Source: Sphaerospermopsis torques-reginae ITEP-024
GTDB taxonomy: Bacteria; Cyanobacteriota; Cyanobacteriia; Cyanobacteriales; Nostocaceae
Length of the DNA: 64,000 bases
Reading direction: 5' to 3'
Assembly: GCF_019598945.1 (NCBI RefSeq)
Contig: NZ_CP080598.1
Location: 806,001-870,000 of the forward strand
Every line of letters begins with the position of its first letter. The first letter of the stretch is position 1. A model generated the notes under the pieces. The model saw nothing but the letters and a program-made list of their open reading frames with translations. It had not been told where the DNA came from and made no database searches. Both the position numbers and the translations under genes were made by a program. This document shows positions 1 through 7,366 of the stretch, in pieces.

Positions 1-399
1 ATGGCTTTAAGTTTAAATAGTGCTGCTTACATTGCAGAAATTGTTAGGGCTGGGATTCAATCAATAGAAATTGGACAAACAGAAGCAGCCAGATCACTGG
101 GTTTAAATTCTGTACAAACTATGCGTCATGTAATTTTTCCCCAAGCCTTTCGGCGCATGATTCCCCCTTTAGGTAATGAATTTATTAGTTTATTAAAAGA
201 TACCAGTTTAGTTGCAGTAATTGGTTTTGAAGAACTGTTTAGAAAAGGACAGTTAATAGTTGCAGAAAATTATCGCGCCTTTGAAATTTACGCAGCGGTA
301 GCGGTGATTTATTTATGTTTAACCTTGGTTTCTTCTCAAGCTGTTAGTCGGTTAGAAGCGTGGATGAATCCGGGAAAAAAGCCAAATGTAAAGATTTAA
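1..399 (+). CDS. Polar amino-acid ABC transporter permease, C-terminal part (cut by window edge)
   Basis: This is the C-terminal ~132 residues of a HisM/GlnP-type inner-membrane permease that imports amino acids with a periplasmic binding protein and an ATPase. The EAA loop that contacts the ATPase is visible (EAARSLGLNSVQTMRHVIFP, about residues 28-47), followed by two hydrophobic segments. Family members are normally longer and have the first membrane helices upstream, so the ATG at base 1 is probably an internal methionine and the gene starts outside the window. The substrate cannot be decided from this part. No partner genes are visible downstream. Confidence 0.85.
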   Translation: MALSLNSAAYIAEIVRAGIQSIEIGQTEAARSLGLNSVQTMRHVIFPQAFRRMIPPLGNEFISLLKDTSLVAVIGFEELFRKGQLIVAENYRAFEIYAAVAVIYLCLTLVSSQAVSRLEAWMNPGKKPNVKI

Positions 400-756
400 T
401 AATTGATGAATTATTCAGGAGTCAGGGTAATACAGCCGTTTCCTAAGTTATGAGGTATAAGGCTAACAGGCAGGATGCCTGTTCCACAAGGGTTTTATGA
501 TTTCCGTTTGTACCTCACTAAGATGAAATATGCTGTAAGTAGAACGACGGGAAAAAACCAAAGTATCTAAAGAAAAGTAAATTAATCTAAAAACCTCTTC
601 TCTCTTGCATGAGTGCCTCTTGCCTTGTCATAACGACAATTTTTAACGCCTACCTACTTAGTTGTCAGTTGTTACGATTTTTGAAACAAGAAGATGATTT
701 TCCCTAACTCTAGTCTAAATTAATAAAAAGTTAGGGGTAAACCCGTACACAGGATA
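400..756. other. Intergenic region without a gene
   Basis: I see no coding potential or RNA gene here. A short palindromic tract (AGGCAGGATGCCTG, about 470-483) resembles dispersed cyanobacterial hairpin repeats. Confidence 0.5.
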
Positions 757-1578
757 ATGTTCCCAGATATTCGAGACTATCAAATTCTCTTTCTCAGTGT
801 ATTCCTGATTTTAGGAATTGGCACAAGAGATTGGACATTGCGGCCGGAGTTGATTTTAATTGCGATCGCCACTTGTCTAGTCACACAATGGATATTGTCA
901 TTATTCATTAGTCATTGGTCATTAGTAACTACCACGGCAAATGACAATAAGTTAACATTTAATTTCCGTAGTTCTTTAATTACTGCTCTGGGACTTAGTT
1001 TACTACTACGGGCTGACCATTGGACAACTATGGTTTTAGCCGCAACAACAGCAATAAGTAGCAAATTTATCTTTAAAATAGGTGATAAACATTTCTTCAA
1101 CCCTGCCAACTTTGGTATTATTTCCGCCTTATCCCTAACTTCTGATGCTTGGGTTTCTCCTGGACAATGGGGAGAAGAATGGTGGTATGGACTATTATTT
1201 TTTGGTACAGGAGGAATGATTTTACAAAAAGTTGGTCGTTGGGACACCACCGCAGCTTTTTTAAGTGCATATTCCCTACTGGAAGCTGTGCGTAATATTT
1301 GGCTAGGTTGGACTTGGGATGTTTATTTACATCGGTTAATGAGTGGTTCTTTAATACTGTTTGCATTATTTATGGTGACAGATCCCCGATCTATTCCTAA
1401 CGCTCCCATCGGTCGTATAATTTGGGCAGTTTGTATTGCCATTTTTACCTTTATTTTGCGGAATTATTTCTTTCTTTCTACCGCAGTTTTTTGGGCTTTA
1501 TTTGTCCTTGCGCCGTTAACTGTTTTCCTAGATATTATTTGGTTTAGTCCGAGATTTTTTTGGCAGCAAGAAAATTAG
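757..1578 (+). CDS. RnfD/NqrB-like membrane protein
   Basis: This 273-residue protein has about eight hydrophobic segments and resembles the RnfD/NqrB family, membrane subunits of ion-pumping NADH or ferredoxin redox complexes. The part resembling the FMN-attachment region is around residues 100-140 (FFNPANFGIISALSLTSDAW). Other Rnf/Nqr subunits are not nearby, so it probably does not act in a full Rnf complex. The next gene on the same strand is a DUF2330 secreted protein 127 bp downstream, separated by AATTACC-type tandem repeats, and the two may be functionally linked. The exact role is unknown. Confidence 0.75.
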   Translation: MFPDIRDYQILFLSVFLILGIGTRDWTLRPELILIAIATCLVTQWILSLFISHWSLVTTTANDNKLTFNFRSSLITALGLSLLLRADHWTTMVLAATTAISSKFIFKIGDKHFFNPANFGIISALSLTSDAWVSPGQWGEEWWYGLLFFGTGGMILQKVGRWDTTAAFLSAYSLLEAVRNIWLGWTWDVYLHRLMSGSLILFALFMVTDPRSIPNAPIGRIIWAVCIAIFTFILRNYFFLSTAVFWALFVLAPLTVFLDIIWFSPRFFWQQEN

Positions 1579-1705
1579 CAGTTTAGGAAAATGGGGAGCT
1601 AGAGGAGTAGGGGAGGTAGGATAAGTTAATAACCCAATCACCAATCACCAATCACCAATTACCAATTACCAATTACCAATCACCAATTACCAATTACCAA
1701 AAAAA

Positions 1706-3082
1706 ATGAAAAAATTTCGTTTATTCATTCCCTTAATCATAGCACTTTTAGCTGTTTTATCTTTTGCCCCTACAGCTTTAGCTTTTTGTGGTTTTTATGT
1801 TGCTAAGGCTGATACTAAATTATATAACCAAGCTTCTCAAGTAGTCATGGCGCGAGATGGTAATAAAACAGTATTAACAATGGCTAATGATTTTCAAGGA
1901 GATGTGAAAGATTTTGCAGTTGTCGTACCTGTTCCCACAGTTATCAAAGAGGAACAAGTGCGGGTTGCTCAACCTAATATTGTTGAAAGATTAGATGCTT
2001 TTAGCGCCCCTAGATTGGTAGAATATTTTGATGAAGATCCTTGTTCTCCACAAATAAGACCACAGTCAATGTTAGCACCAACTGCTGCTGCCAGAGGTGG
2101 AAGTTCTGAAGAAAAAGCAATGGCAGATAACAGTTTGGGTGTGACTGTTGAGGCGCGGTTTAATGTGGGTGAATATGATATTTTGATCCTCAGTGCTAAA
2201 GAATCTAATGGTTTGGAAACTTGGTTAAATCGCAATGGTTATAAAATTCCCAGAGGTGCAAATCAATTATTAAAACCTTACATTCGTTCCTCTATGAAGT
2301 TCTTTGTTGCTAAAGTTAATTTAGATAAATTTGAGGAATCAGGTTATCAATTTATTAGACCTTTACAAATTGCTTATGAATCACCCAAATTTATGTTACC
2401 CATTCGTTTGGGTATGATTAATGCCAATAATGAACAAGATTTGATTGTTTATATTCTCTCACCTCAAGGACAAGCAGAAGTTACTAACTACCGCACAGTA
2501 AAAATTCCTTCTAATATGAATATTCCTGTGTTTGTGAAAAACGAATTTGGGGATTTTTATAAATCTATGTTCCAAACTTCTTATACCAAAGAAGATAAAA
2601 AAGTAGCATTTTTAGAATATGCTTGGGATATGGGTAATTGTGATCCTTGTTCTGCTCAACCTCTGAATACTGAAGAACTTAAACAAGCTGGTGTGTTTTG
2701 GTTAGATAATCATGGTAATAACAATAATAGAATCGCACCAGGTTTTGGTTTTCCGTTTTCTAATAATAATGTTTACATCACTCGTTTGCACGTCCGCTAT
2801 ACTCGCAATAAGTTCCCTGAAGATTTGATGTTTCAAACAACTTCTAACCGGGAATCTTTTCAAGGACGTTATGTGTTACAACATCCGTTTACAGGTAATT
2901 TACAATGTTCTGCGGGGAGAGAATATAAACGTTCGTTATCCCGACGGTTTGAACAAGAAGCACAAACTTTAGCACAGTTAACGAATTGGAATATTCAAAA
3001 CATTCGTCAAAAAATGAAACTGACTGTGGGAAATATCTCAACTTCTTGGTGGGAAAATTTCCTGATGTTTCTAGGATTATAA
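1706..3082 (+). CDS. DUF2330 domain secreted protein
   Basis: This 458-residue protein starts with a clear signal peptide (basic MKKFR, a hydrophobic stretch, and a cut near TALA-FCGFY at residue ~27). The mature N-terminus carries the DUF2330 pattern (FCGFYVAKAD, then FAVVVPVPTVI). Cysteines at the mature N-terminus and in the NCDPCSAQPL region suggest disulfides outside the cytoplasm. A hydrophobic WWENFLMFLGL tail may touch the membrane. The biochemical role of DUF2330 proteins is not established. It follows the RnfD-like gene on the same strand. Confidence 0.8.
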   Translation: MKKFRLFIPLIIALLAVLSFAPTALAFCGFYVAKADTKLYNQASQVVMARDGNKTVLTMANDFQGDVKDFAVVVPVPTVIKEEQVRVAQPNIVERLDAFSAPRLVEYFDEDPCSPQIRPQSMLAPTAAARGGSSEEKAMADNSLGVTVEARFNVGEYDILILSAKESNGLETWLNRNGYKIPRGANQLLKPYIRSSMKFFVAKVNLDKFEESGYQFIRPLQIAYESPKFMLPIRLGMINANNEQDLIVYILSPQGQAEVTNYRTVKIPSNMNIPVFVKNEFGDFYKSMFQTSYTKEDKKVAFLEYAWDMGNCDPCSAQPLNTEELKQAGVFWLDNHGNNNNRIAPGFGFPFSNNNVYITRLHVRYTRNKFPEDLMFQTTSNRESFQGRYVLQHPFTGNLQCSAGREYKRSLSRRFEQEAQTLAQLTNWNIQNIRQKMKLTVGNISTSWWENFLMFLGL

Positions 3083-3175
3083 ACTATTCTCTCAGACTTT
3101 TTTCAAAGTTTTAGTTTGTGAGTTGAAGAACTGGGTTATCCCCCTAACCCTTATCTAAAAAAGGGGGTTCAATAA

Positions 3176-3294
3176 TGGACAATTGACAATGACCTCTCCC
3201 TGAAAGGAAGAGGATTGAAAAAGTGGATTTTTTTTGATTTTTTCCCCTTGAAAGGGGAGGTTTTAAACCTTGAATGAAACAATTGTCAATTATC
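3176..3294 (+). repeat. Dispersed element family C, copy 1
   Basis: The core reads GAGGATTGAAAAAG..GGA, a T-rich run, CCCCTTGAAAGGGGAGG and a TTTAAACCTTGAATGAAACAATT-like end. Related copies occur at 39112-39209 (opposite strand) and 54247-54372. This copy abuts the 5' end of the broken CAP-domain gene. Confidence 0.75.
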
Positions 3295-3314
3295 AATTAT
3301 CAATTATCAATTAT

Positions 3315-3542
3315 GTTGCAGTGGGTGGTAATAGTAATTTAGGTGTAGGTGAAAATATTTATCAAAGTTCAGGAACAGGTTTAGGGTTAACTTATGGAGA
3401 AGTGGAAAAATTCCAACGTGGTTGGATGTATAGTAATGGACATAGAAAGAATATTCTTTTACCAGAATATAAAAAGTTTGGTTATGGCATAGCTATGGGG
3501 AAAGATGGTAGTATTTATGCAGTGCAAATGTTTAGTAATTAG
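3315..3542 (+). pseudogene. CAP/SCP-domain secreted protein, 5'-truncated remnant
   Basis: The reading frame from about 3315 encodes ~75 residues matching the C-terminal half of a CAP (SCP/PR-1) domain: GENIY, then a W followed by NGHRKNILLPEYKKFG and a YAVQMF end. CAP proteins are extracellular and need an N-terminal half carrying the first histidine and glutamate plus a signal peptide. None of that is present upstream. Instead the frame runs back into tandem repeats and element family C, giving a repeat-encoded leader (residues like ETIVNYQLSIINY). I call it a truncated, non-functional gene. A very short gene starting at an internal codon is the alternative. Confidence 0.75.
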
Positions 3543-3580
3543 CTATCAGCAGTCAGCTATTCCCTATTTCCTTTTTACTG

Positions 3581-3606
3581 TCACCTGTCACCTGTCACCT
3601 GTCACC
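3581..3606. repeat. GTCACCT heptamer tandem repeat
   Basis: Several head-to-tail GTCACCT units. The same heptamer array recurs at about 4825-4850, 4980-5030, 19028-19078, 20500-20526, 49943-49972 and 51015-51092, always between genes. These are short tandem repeats typical of heterocystous cyanobacteria. Confidence 0.9.
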
Positions 3607-3656
3607 TTAATCTGAGATATCCTGATAAATGATAGAGATTGGCTTAAAGAAGTAGA

Positions 3657-4823
3657 ATGAAACTGGCAGCAAGAGTAAGTCAGGTGACACCCTCGATCAC
3701 CTTAGCGATCGCAGCTAAAGCTAAGGCCATGAAAGCTGAGGGTATTGATGTTTGTAGTTTTAGCGCGGGAGAACCGGATTTTGACACACCAGCACATATC
3801 AAAGCAGCCGCCGCTAAAGCTTTGGAGGAAGGAAAAACTAAATATGGTCCTGCTGCTGGTGAACCTAAGTTAAGGGAAGCGATCGCCAACAAGCTAAAAA
3901 GCGATAATGGTCTTGATTATAAAGCAGAGAATGTTTTAGTTACCAATGGCGGTAAGCATTCTCTTTACAATTTGATTGTGGCATTAATTGATCCAGGTGA
4001 TGAGGTAATTATCCCTGCACCCTATTGGTTAAGTTATCCCGAAATGGTGACATTAGCTGGTGGTAAGTCGGTAATAGTCCATACAGATGCTTCTACAGGC
4101 TACAAAATCACCCCAGAACAACTGAAAAAGGCAATTACCCCAAAAACTAAGTTATTTGTTCTTAACTCTCCTTCTAACCCCACAGGGATGGTGTACACAC
4201 CAGAGGAAATTAAGGCTTTAGCTAAGGTAATTGTTGATGCTGATATTTTAGTTGTTTCTGACGAGATATACGAAAAGATTCTCTATGATGGTACTGAGCA
4301 TATTAGCATTGGTTCTTTGGGTGCGGATATTTTTGCCCGGACTTTGATCAGTAATGGTTTTGCTAAGGGTTACTCAATGACTGGGTGGCGTTTGGGTTAT
4401 TTAGCTGGACCATTGGAAATTATTAAAGCAGCGAGTACCATTCAAGGTCATAGTACATCTAATGTGTGTACCTTTGCTCAATATGGGGCGATCGCTGCTT
4501 TGGAAAGTTCCCAAGACTGTGTAGAAGAAATGCGTCAAGCTTTCGCTAAACGTCGTCAGGTAATGTATGACAGACTCAATGCTATTCCGGGGTTAAGTTG
4601 TCCTAAACCCGATGGTGCTTTTTACCTGTTCCCTGATATCAGCAAAACCGGTTTGAAGTCTTTGGAATTTTGCAACGCTTTGTTAGAAGAATTGCAAGTT
4701 GCTGTTATTCCCGGTGTGGCTTTCGGTGCTGATGATAACATTCGCCTTTCCTACGCTACGGATATGGCAACCATTGAAAAGGGGATGGATCGGTTAGAGA
4801 AGTTTGTGCGATCAAAGATATGA
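3657..4823 (+). CDS. aspC: Aspartate aminotransferase (class I/II, PLP-dependent)
   Basis: This 388-residue cytosolic enzyme is a fold-type I aminotransferase that interconverts aspartate and 2-oxoglutarate with oxaloacetate and glutamate, or acts as a closely related prephenate aminotransferase. Family features: [10 protein letters not shown] near residue 36, the NSPSNPTG segment near 170, the SDEIYE aspartate/tyrosine near 201-206, and the PLP lysine K237 in [17 protein letters not shown]. The length is normal for subgroup I-gamma enzymes. It is flanked on both sides by GTCACCT tandem repeats, so it is probably transcribed alone. Confidence 0.92.
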   Translation: MKLAARVSQVTPSITLAIAAKAKAMKAEGIDVCSFSAGEPDFDTPAHIKAAAAKALEEGKTKYGPAAGEPKLREAIANKLKSDNGLDYKAENVLVTNGGKHSLYNLIVALIDPGDEVIIPAPYWLSYPEMVTLAGGKSVIVHTDASTGYKITPEQLKKAITPKTKLFVLNSPSNPTGMVYTPEEIKALAKVIVDADILVVSDEIYEKILYDGTEHISIGSLGADIFARTLISNGFAKGYSMTGWRLGYLAGPLEIIKAASTIQGHSTSNVCTFAQYGAIAALESSQDCVEEMRQAFAKRRQVMYDRLNAIPGLSCPKPDGAFYLFPDISKTGLKSLEFCNALLEELQVAVIPGVAFGADDNIRLSYATDMATIEKGMDRLEKFVRSKI

Positions 4824-5026
4824 GGTGACAGGTGACAGGTGACAGTTAAGAGGGAATAGGGAATAGGTGACAATGAGAAGGGTATAGTAGGGGAAAAATA
4901 AATTATTGCTCCTGTAACTCCCAAACTCTTGTCAGGTTTTAGCATTGCTAAACCCCTACTCAACTCCTTCTGTCATTCTGTCACCTGTCACCTATTCACT
5001 GTCACCTGTCACCTGTTCCCTGTCAC

Positions 5027-5878
5027 CTATAAAATGTCATATTTTTGACATTGGGCTATGAGTTTGGCTTTGATGAGCGATCGCACGTTTTCCGGTGAAA
5101 CTATTTCACAGTTTTCTCCATAACGCAACACTTCCCGCACCAACCAAAAAGGGTTTGACACTTTTCTCACCACTTGACACACATCTCCTACAACTTCGTT
5201 ACTGATATCATTGGGTTTTGCTTCATAAGCTTTTACCATTCCACCATAAAAGTGTAAGTGTACTTTTAGGGTATCTAGCCCTTCATGCCGCCATTGTCCG
5301 TTTACTGGGACAACACCTTTGATTCTATCCAGACGTAAACAACGGTTGTGTATTAGTTCTGGAAAGTCAGGTTTGACAATATCTTGAGTTTCATCACACC
5401 AAATATTTAAGTAAAAACGCTTCTCTTCAAAAGCTATTTCTGCATAACGCACTGTAAATGACACATCCTGTCCTTGAGAATTGGTATAGAGTAAGTGAAA
5501 TGGTTGTTGATTTTGGCGAAATTGATCGGCAAGTATGCGCCATGCTTCCGTCGGTTGACTGACTTGTTGAAGTAGTAATTGACGCATCGGTAGTTCAAGT
5601 TGTCCGCGTTCTAGTAACAAACTAGAGACAGTTTGCGCTTGTTCAATAAAACCGGAATCCTTGAGTATTCCTATAGCTTGCTGGAGTGCGGTTACTTGTG
5701 TGGAGTTGAGGGTGAAAGGTTCACCGACTTCAAACTCTTTTTGGGCGATCGCTACCAGTAATCCAGAGATACTGGGAGACTTCCCCCAGAAGATCCGCAA
5801 TTTGCGGGCGATTTCTTCTAGTTGTTCCTTTGTCCCAGCCGGAATTGACAGTGTAATTGTTTCTTTTTTCCTATTCAT
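5027..5878 (-). CDS. WYL-domain transcriptional regulator next to the I-D cas locus
   Basis: This 283-residue protein has an N-terminal segment that looks like a ribbon-helix-helix/short helical DNA-binding region (residues 1-60, starting TITLSIPAGTKEQLEEIA) and a WYL-type ligand-sensing domain (about 120-260; FHLLYTNSQGQDVSFTVRYA, then ..FYLNIWC). WYL proteins bind nucleic-acid-type ligands and often control defence loci. In Synechocystis 6803 the WYL protein Sll7009 represses a subtype I-D CRISPR system. This gene is divergent from the I-D operon here, with the mini-array and duplicated promoter region between them, so a cas/array repressor role is likely (inference). Confidence 0.8.
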   Translation of the reverse strand: MNRKKETITLSIPAGTKEQLEEIARKLRIFWGKSPSISGLLVAIAQKEFEVGEPFTLNSTQVTALQQAIGILKDSGFIEQAQTVSSLLLERGQLELPMRQLLLQQVSQPTEAWRILADQFRQNQQPFHLLYTNSQGQDVSFTVRYAEIAFEEKRFYLNIWCDETQDIVKPDFPELIHNRCLRLDRIKGVVPVNGQWRHEGLDTLKVHLHFYGGMVKAYEAKPNDISNEVVGDVCQVVRKVSNPFWLVREVLRYGENCEIVSPENVRSLIKAKLIAQCQKYDIL

Positions 5879-5994
5879 CTAAAAAGTGTAACTACATTAT
5901 TGACATATTGCTTATTTACAGTTATTGTATCTGTATACCAGGTGAATAGATAAATAAAATGAGGAAAAAACAAGGTTACTCCCTATGCAGATAC

Positions 5995-6020
5995 AAAAAA
6001 AGCCAGAGTCTAGCTCTGGC
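5995..6020 (-). terminator. Intrinsic terminator of the candidate mini-CRISPR RNA
   Basis: Read on the minus strand: a perfect 7-bp stem GCCAGAG/CTCTGGC with a 5-nt loop (6020-6002), immediately followed by seven Ts (6001-5995). It sits directly after the second degenerate CRISPR repeat and 117 bp before the WYL start codon, so it would end the mini-array transcript before the repressor gene. Confidence 0.8.
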
Positions 6021-6119
6021 CTACAAGCCCTCATAGGGATTAATGAGTGTATTAAAGCCTTGATCACATCTTTTCTATAATTTCAATCCCTGATAGGGAT
6101 TAGGATTTAGTTTCAAGGC
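5995..6119 (-). ncRNA. Candidate degenerate mini-CRISPR guide RNA (CreA/CreR-like), two degenerate repeats and one guide
   Basis: Minus-strand order: start near 6119, degenerate repeat 1 (6116-6080), guide (6079-6057, 23 nt), degenerate repeat 2 (6056-6020), terminator (to 5995). Repeat 1 ends CCCTATCAGGGATTGAAAT where the array repeat ends CCCTATTAGGGATTGAAAC. Repeat 2 has CCCTATGAGGG then diverges. The CCCT/AGGG stem expected for Cas6 recognition is kept in all three; only the loop base changes (T, C, G). The first 16 guide bases match two sites at 6173-6188 and 6372-6387, both with a GTC PAM. Known relatives in other subtypes are CreA antitoxin RNAs and CreR Cas-regulating RNAs. A decayed array end without function is the alternative. 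Confidence 0.7.
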
Positions 6120-6125
6120 TTCTCT

Positions 6126-6154
6126 AGTATACATCGTGGGGAAAGCTAATGGAA
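6126..6154 (-). promoter_or_regulatory. Promoter of the mini-CRISPR RNA
   Basis: On the minus strand: -35 TTCCAT (6154-6149), a 17-bp spacer, -10 TATACT (6131-6126), predicting a start around 6119, two or three bases before degenerate repeat 1. In the second 200-bp repeat the equivalent -10 has changed (AGTATA to AGTAGC on the plus strand), so only the copy next to the mini-array keeps it. Confidence 0.6.
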
Positions 6155-6172
6155 TATTTTTTTATTTTGCAC

Positions 6173-6191
6173 TCACTTCTTTACTATAGAC
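6173..6191 (-). promoter_or_regulatory. Candidate Cascade I-D binding site 1 (matches the mini-array guide)
   Basis: Minus strand, 5' to 3': PAM GTC (6191-6189), then 16 nt (6188-6173) agreeing with guide positions 1-5, 7-11 and 13-16. The only mismatches are positions 6 and 12, bases that are flipped out and unpaired in type I crRNA-DNA hybrids. The site overlaps the upstream part of the extended -10 promoter at 6203-6211. Confidence 0.6.
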
Positions 6192-6202
6192 AAAAAAATA
6201 AG

Positions 6203-6211
6203 TGCTATATT
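6203..6211 (+). promoter_or_regulatory. Extended -10 promoter element, unit 1
   Basis: TGCTATATT fits the extended -10 pattern TGnTATAAT. A weak -35-like TTTACT lies 20 bp upstream, inside guide-matching site 1. Confidence 0.4.
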
Positions 6212-6371
6212 AAGGAGAACCAGAAGAAAGTCATTCTAGTTCACCTATCAGAGTCGCACCTATAGGTTAGCACGGGCATGGCTTCTTGGGCGCAAATCTA
6301 TTGAGGTAATCTCTAAAGCTTCTCTAGTAGCCATCTTGGGGAAAGAGAATGGAAAATTTTTTATTTTGCCT

Positions 6372-6390
6372 TCACATCTTTACTATAGAC
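6372..6390 (-). promoter_or_regulatory. Candidate Cascade I-D binding site 2 (matches the mini-array guide)
   Basis: Minus strand: PAM GTC (6390-6388), then 16 nt (6387-6372) matching guide positions 1-16 except position 6. Matching stops at position 17, so pairing would be seed-plus only, as in known Cas-repressed rather than cleaved sites. The site lies just upstream of the extended -10 at 6402-6410 and 117 bp before the 59-aa gene. Confidence 0.65.
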
Positions 6391-6401
6391 CAAAAAATAA
6401 A

Positions 6402-6410
6402 TGCTATCTT
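6402..6410 (+). promoter_or_regulatory. Extended -10 promoter element, unit 2 (probable promoter of the 59-aa gene and perhaps the cas operon)
   Basis: TGCTATCTT is an extended -10 at the position equivalent to the better element in unit 1. A transcript would start near 6417 and have a ~90-nt leader before the 59-aa gene. Confidence 0.4.
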
Positions 6411-6506
6411 AGAGAAGAAACAGAAAGTCATTCTAGTTTACCTATCAGAGTCGCACCTGGTTGGCACTGGTATGGCTTGTCTGGTTGTAAATTTGGAGAA
6501 ATAACC

Positions 6507-6686
6507 ATGACTTTTAGCGAGATTGCTGCACTTGAAGAGCGAAGAGATTGGCACACCAGTCAAATCAGTATGATTGACAATAAACTACGAGAATATTACT
6601 ACTCAAATATTGTCAATGAAGAAGGTGATGTTATTTCGTATGCTGACTACTTTGATCAGTATCAAGGTGAACTGATGAGACATTAA
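6507..6686 (+). CDS. 59-residue unknown protein behind the guide-matching promoter
   Basis: The open frame begins further upstream, but the ATG at 6507 has a good ribosome-binding site (GGAGAA, 7 bp upstream) and the longer frame runs through the duplicated promoter DNA, so I choose this start. The protein is acidic and tyrosine-rich, predicted mostly helical (EIAALEERRDWHTSQISM, then LREYYYSNIV), with no signal peptide or membrane segment. I do not recognise a family. It is the first gene after promoter unit 2 and precedes the toxin-antitoxin pair and cas genes. It may be a small toxin guarded by the mini-array (CreT-like), a regulator, or a leader gene; none is proven. Confidence 0.6.
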   Translation: MTFSEIAALEERRDWHTSQISMIDNKLREYYYSNIVNEEGDVISYADYFDQYQGELMRH

Positions 6687-6730
6687 TAATCATTTCACAA
6701 GCTATAGCTTAAAAAGCATTTATGACATAT

Positions 6731-6754
6731 TGGGGGTAATTTATCTTACTCCCA
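6731..6754 (+). terminator. Hairpin between the 59-aa gene and the toxin-antitoxin pair (possible attenuator)
   Basis: A 9-bp stem TGGGGGTAA/TTACTCCCA (one G-T pair) with a 6-nt loop. The T tract after it is poor (ATTTATGG), so it would at best terminate partially between the 59-aa gene and mntA-hepT-cas. Confidence 0.35.
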
Positions 6755-6789
6755 TTTATGGAAAATAGGAGTTATTGAGGTCAAAAACT

Positions 6790-6858
6790 ATGATCGATAA
6801 TTTACTTTCTCGAATTTCCAATGAAAAACTGACACCATTGGTGGCAGAAATTGGTTAG
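6790..6858 (+). CDS. Possible 22-residue small ORF
   Basis: ATG at 6790 preceded by GAGG at a suitable distance; it encodes MIDNLLSRISNEKLTPLVAEIG and stops 35-55 bp before the MNT gene. It could be a leader peptide or the remains of a longer gene. There is no further support. Confidence 0.25.
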   Translation: MIDNLLSRISNEKLTPLVAEIG

Positions 6859-6913
6859 ATTCATAATTTAGTCATTTTATAAAAGTGTAACAATGGCAGA
6901 TGGAGATGATCAA

Positions 6914-7366
6914 ATGCAAAACAATACTCCCACAATTACAGAAATTCAAGAATTATCCTCACAAATTCCTGAGAGAATACCTTATTTAAAAATGTTAGCT
7001 TTATTTGGTTCTAGAGCAACTGGTAAAACTAAAGCTAATAGTGACTGGGATTTTGCGGTTTTATGTGATGAAGAAAAACGTCATAATTACATAGCAAATA
7101 ATATTGGTCGTTTATTTGAATTGCCAATAGTGATTGGTGAAGTTTTGCACATAAATCCTGACATTATAGATATTGTAGAACTAAATCAATGTTCTTGGTT
7201 AATTGCTCATTTTGTGGCACGGGATGGAATTGTGTTATATGAAAAAATACCTGGAGAATTTAACAATTTTCGAGTAAATTCATTAAAACCTAAATCAGAG
7301 TTAAGAAAATTTCGCCAAGAACAACACCGAATTATTGAACAAGAGTTAAATAAGTGGGGAGCATGA
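6914..7366 (+). CDS. mntA: MntA-type minimal nucleotidyltransferase antitoxin
   Basis: This 150-residue protein has the minimal nucleotidyltransferase signature LFGSRATGKTKANSDWDFAV (GS, then D-x-D about ten residues later). Such MNT antitoxins disable the partner HEPN RNase by adding AMP units to a tyrosine in its active-site loop, shown for the Aphanizomenon flos-aquae pair beside a I-D CRISPR locus. I choose the ATG at 6914 because GGAG lies 8 bp upstream; an ATG at 6893 gives seven more residues but lacks a ribosome site. Its stop overlaps the next ATG (ATGA), so the pair is translationally coupled, and through the toxin it joins the cas operon. Confidence 0.9.
   Translation: MQNNTPTITEIQELSSQIPERIPYLKMLALFGSRATGKTKANSDWDFAVLCDEEKRHNYIANNIGRLFELPIVIGEVLHINPDIIDIVELNQCSWLIAHFVARDGIVLYEKIPGEFNNFRVNSLKPKSELRKFRQEQHRIIEQELNKWGA

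Larger units (their letters stand above)
6118..6503 (+). repeat. Tandem ~200-bp direct duplication upstream of the cas operon
   Basis: Unit 1 runs from about 6118 to 6317 and unit 2 from 6318 to about 6503; the shared start GCTTCTCTAGTA is offset by exactly 200 bp. Shared blocks include GTGGGGAAAG/TTGGGGAAAG, TTACTATAGAC, TGCTAT.TT, AGTCATTCTAGTT and ACCTATCAGAGTCGCACCT. Each unit carries one mini-array target and one extended -10. Unit 2 leads into the 59-aa gene; unit 1 has lost the start codon region. Confidence 0.9.

Noticed and set aside
1118-1366. Minus-strand frame inside the RnfD-like gene
   Set aside because: Shadow of a membrane-protein gene on the other strand; no independent support.
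3270-3314. N-terminus of the CAP remnant read as real protein
   Set aside because: It is translated heptamer and element C sequence, identical in kind to other noncoding copies.
6001-6022. GCCAGAG/CTCTGGC palindrome considered as a WYL operator
   Set aside because: The adjoining T7 on the minus strand and its place right after the second degenerate repeat fit an intrinsic terminator better, although binding cannot be excluded.
6336-6506. N-terminal extension of the 59-residue gene by 57 codons
   Set aside because: This part is the duplicated promoter unit, contains the guide-matching site and extended -10, and its sequence diverges freely between the two units.
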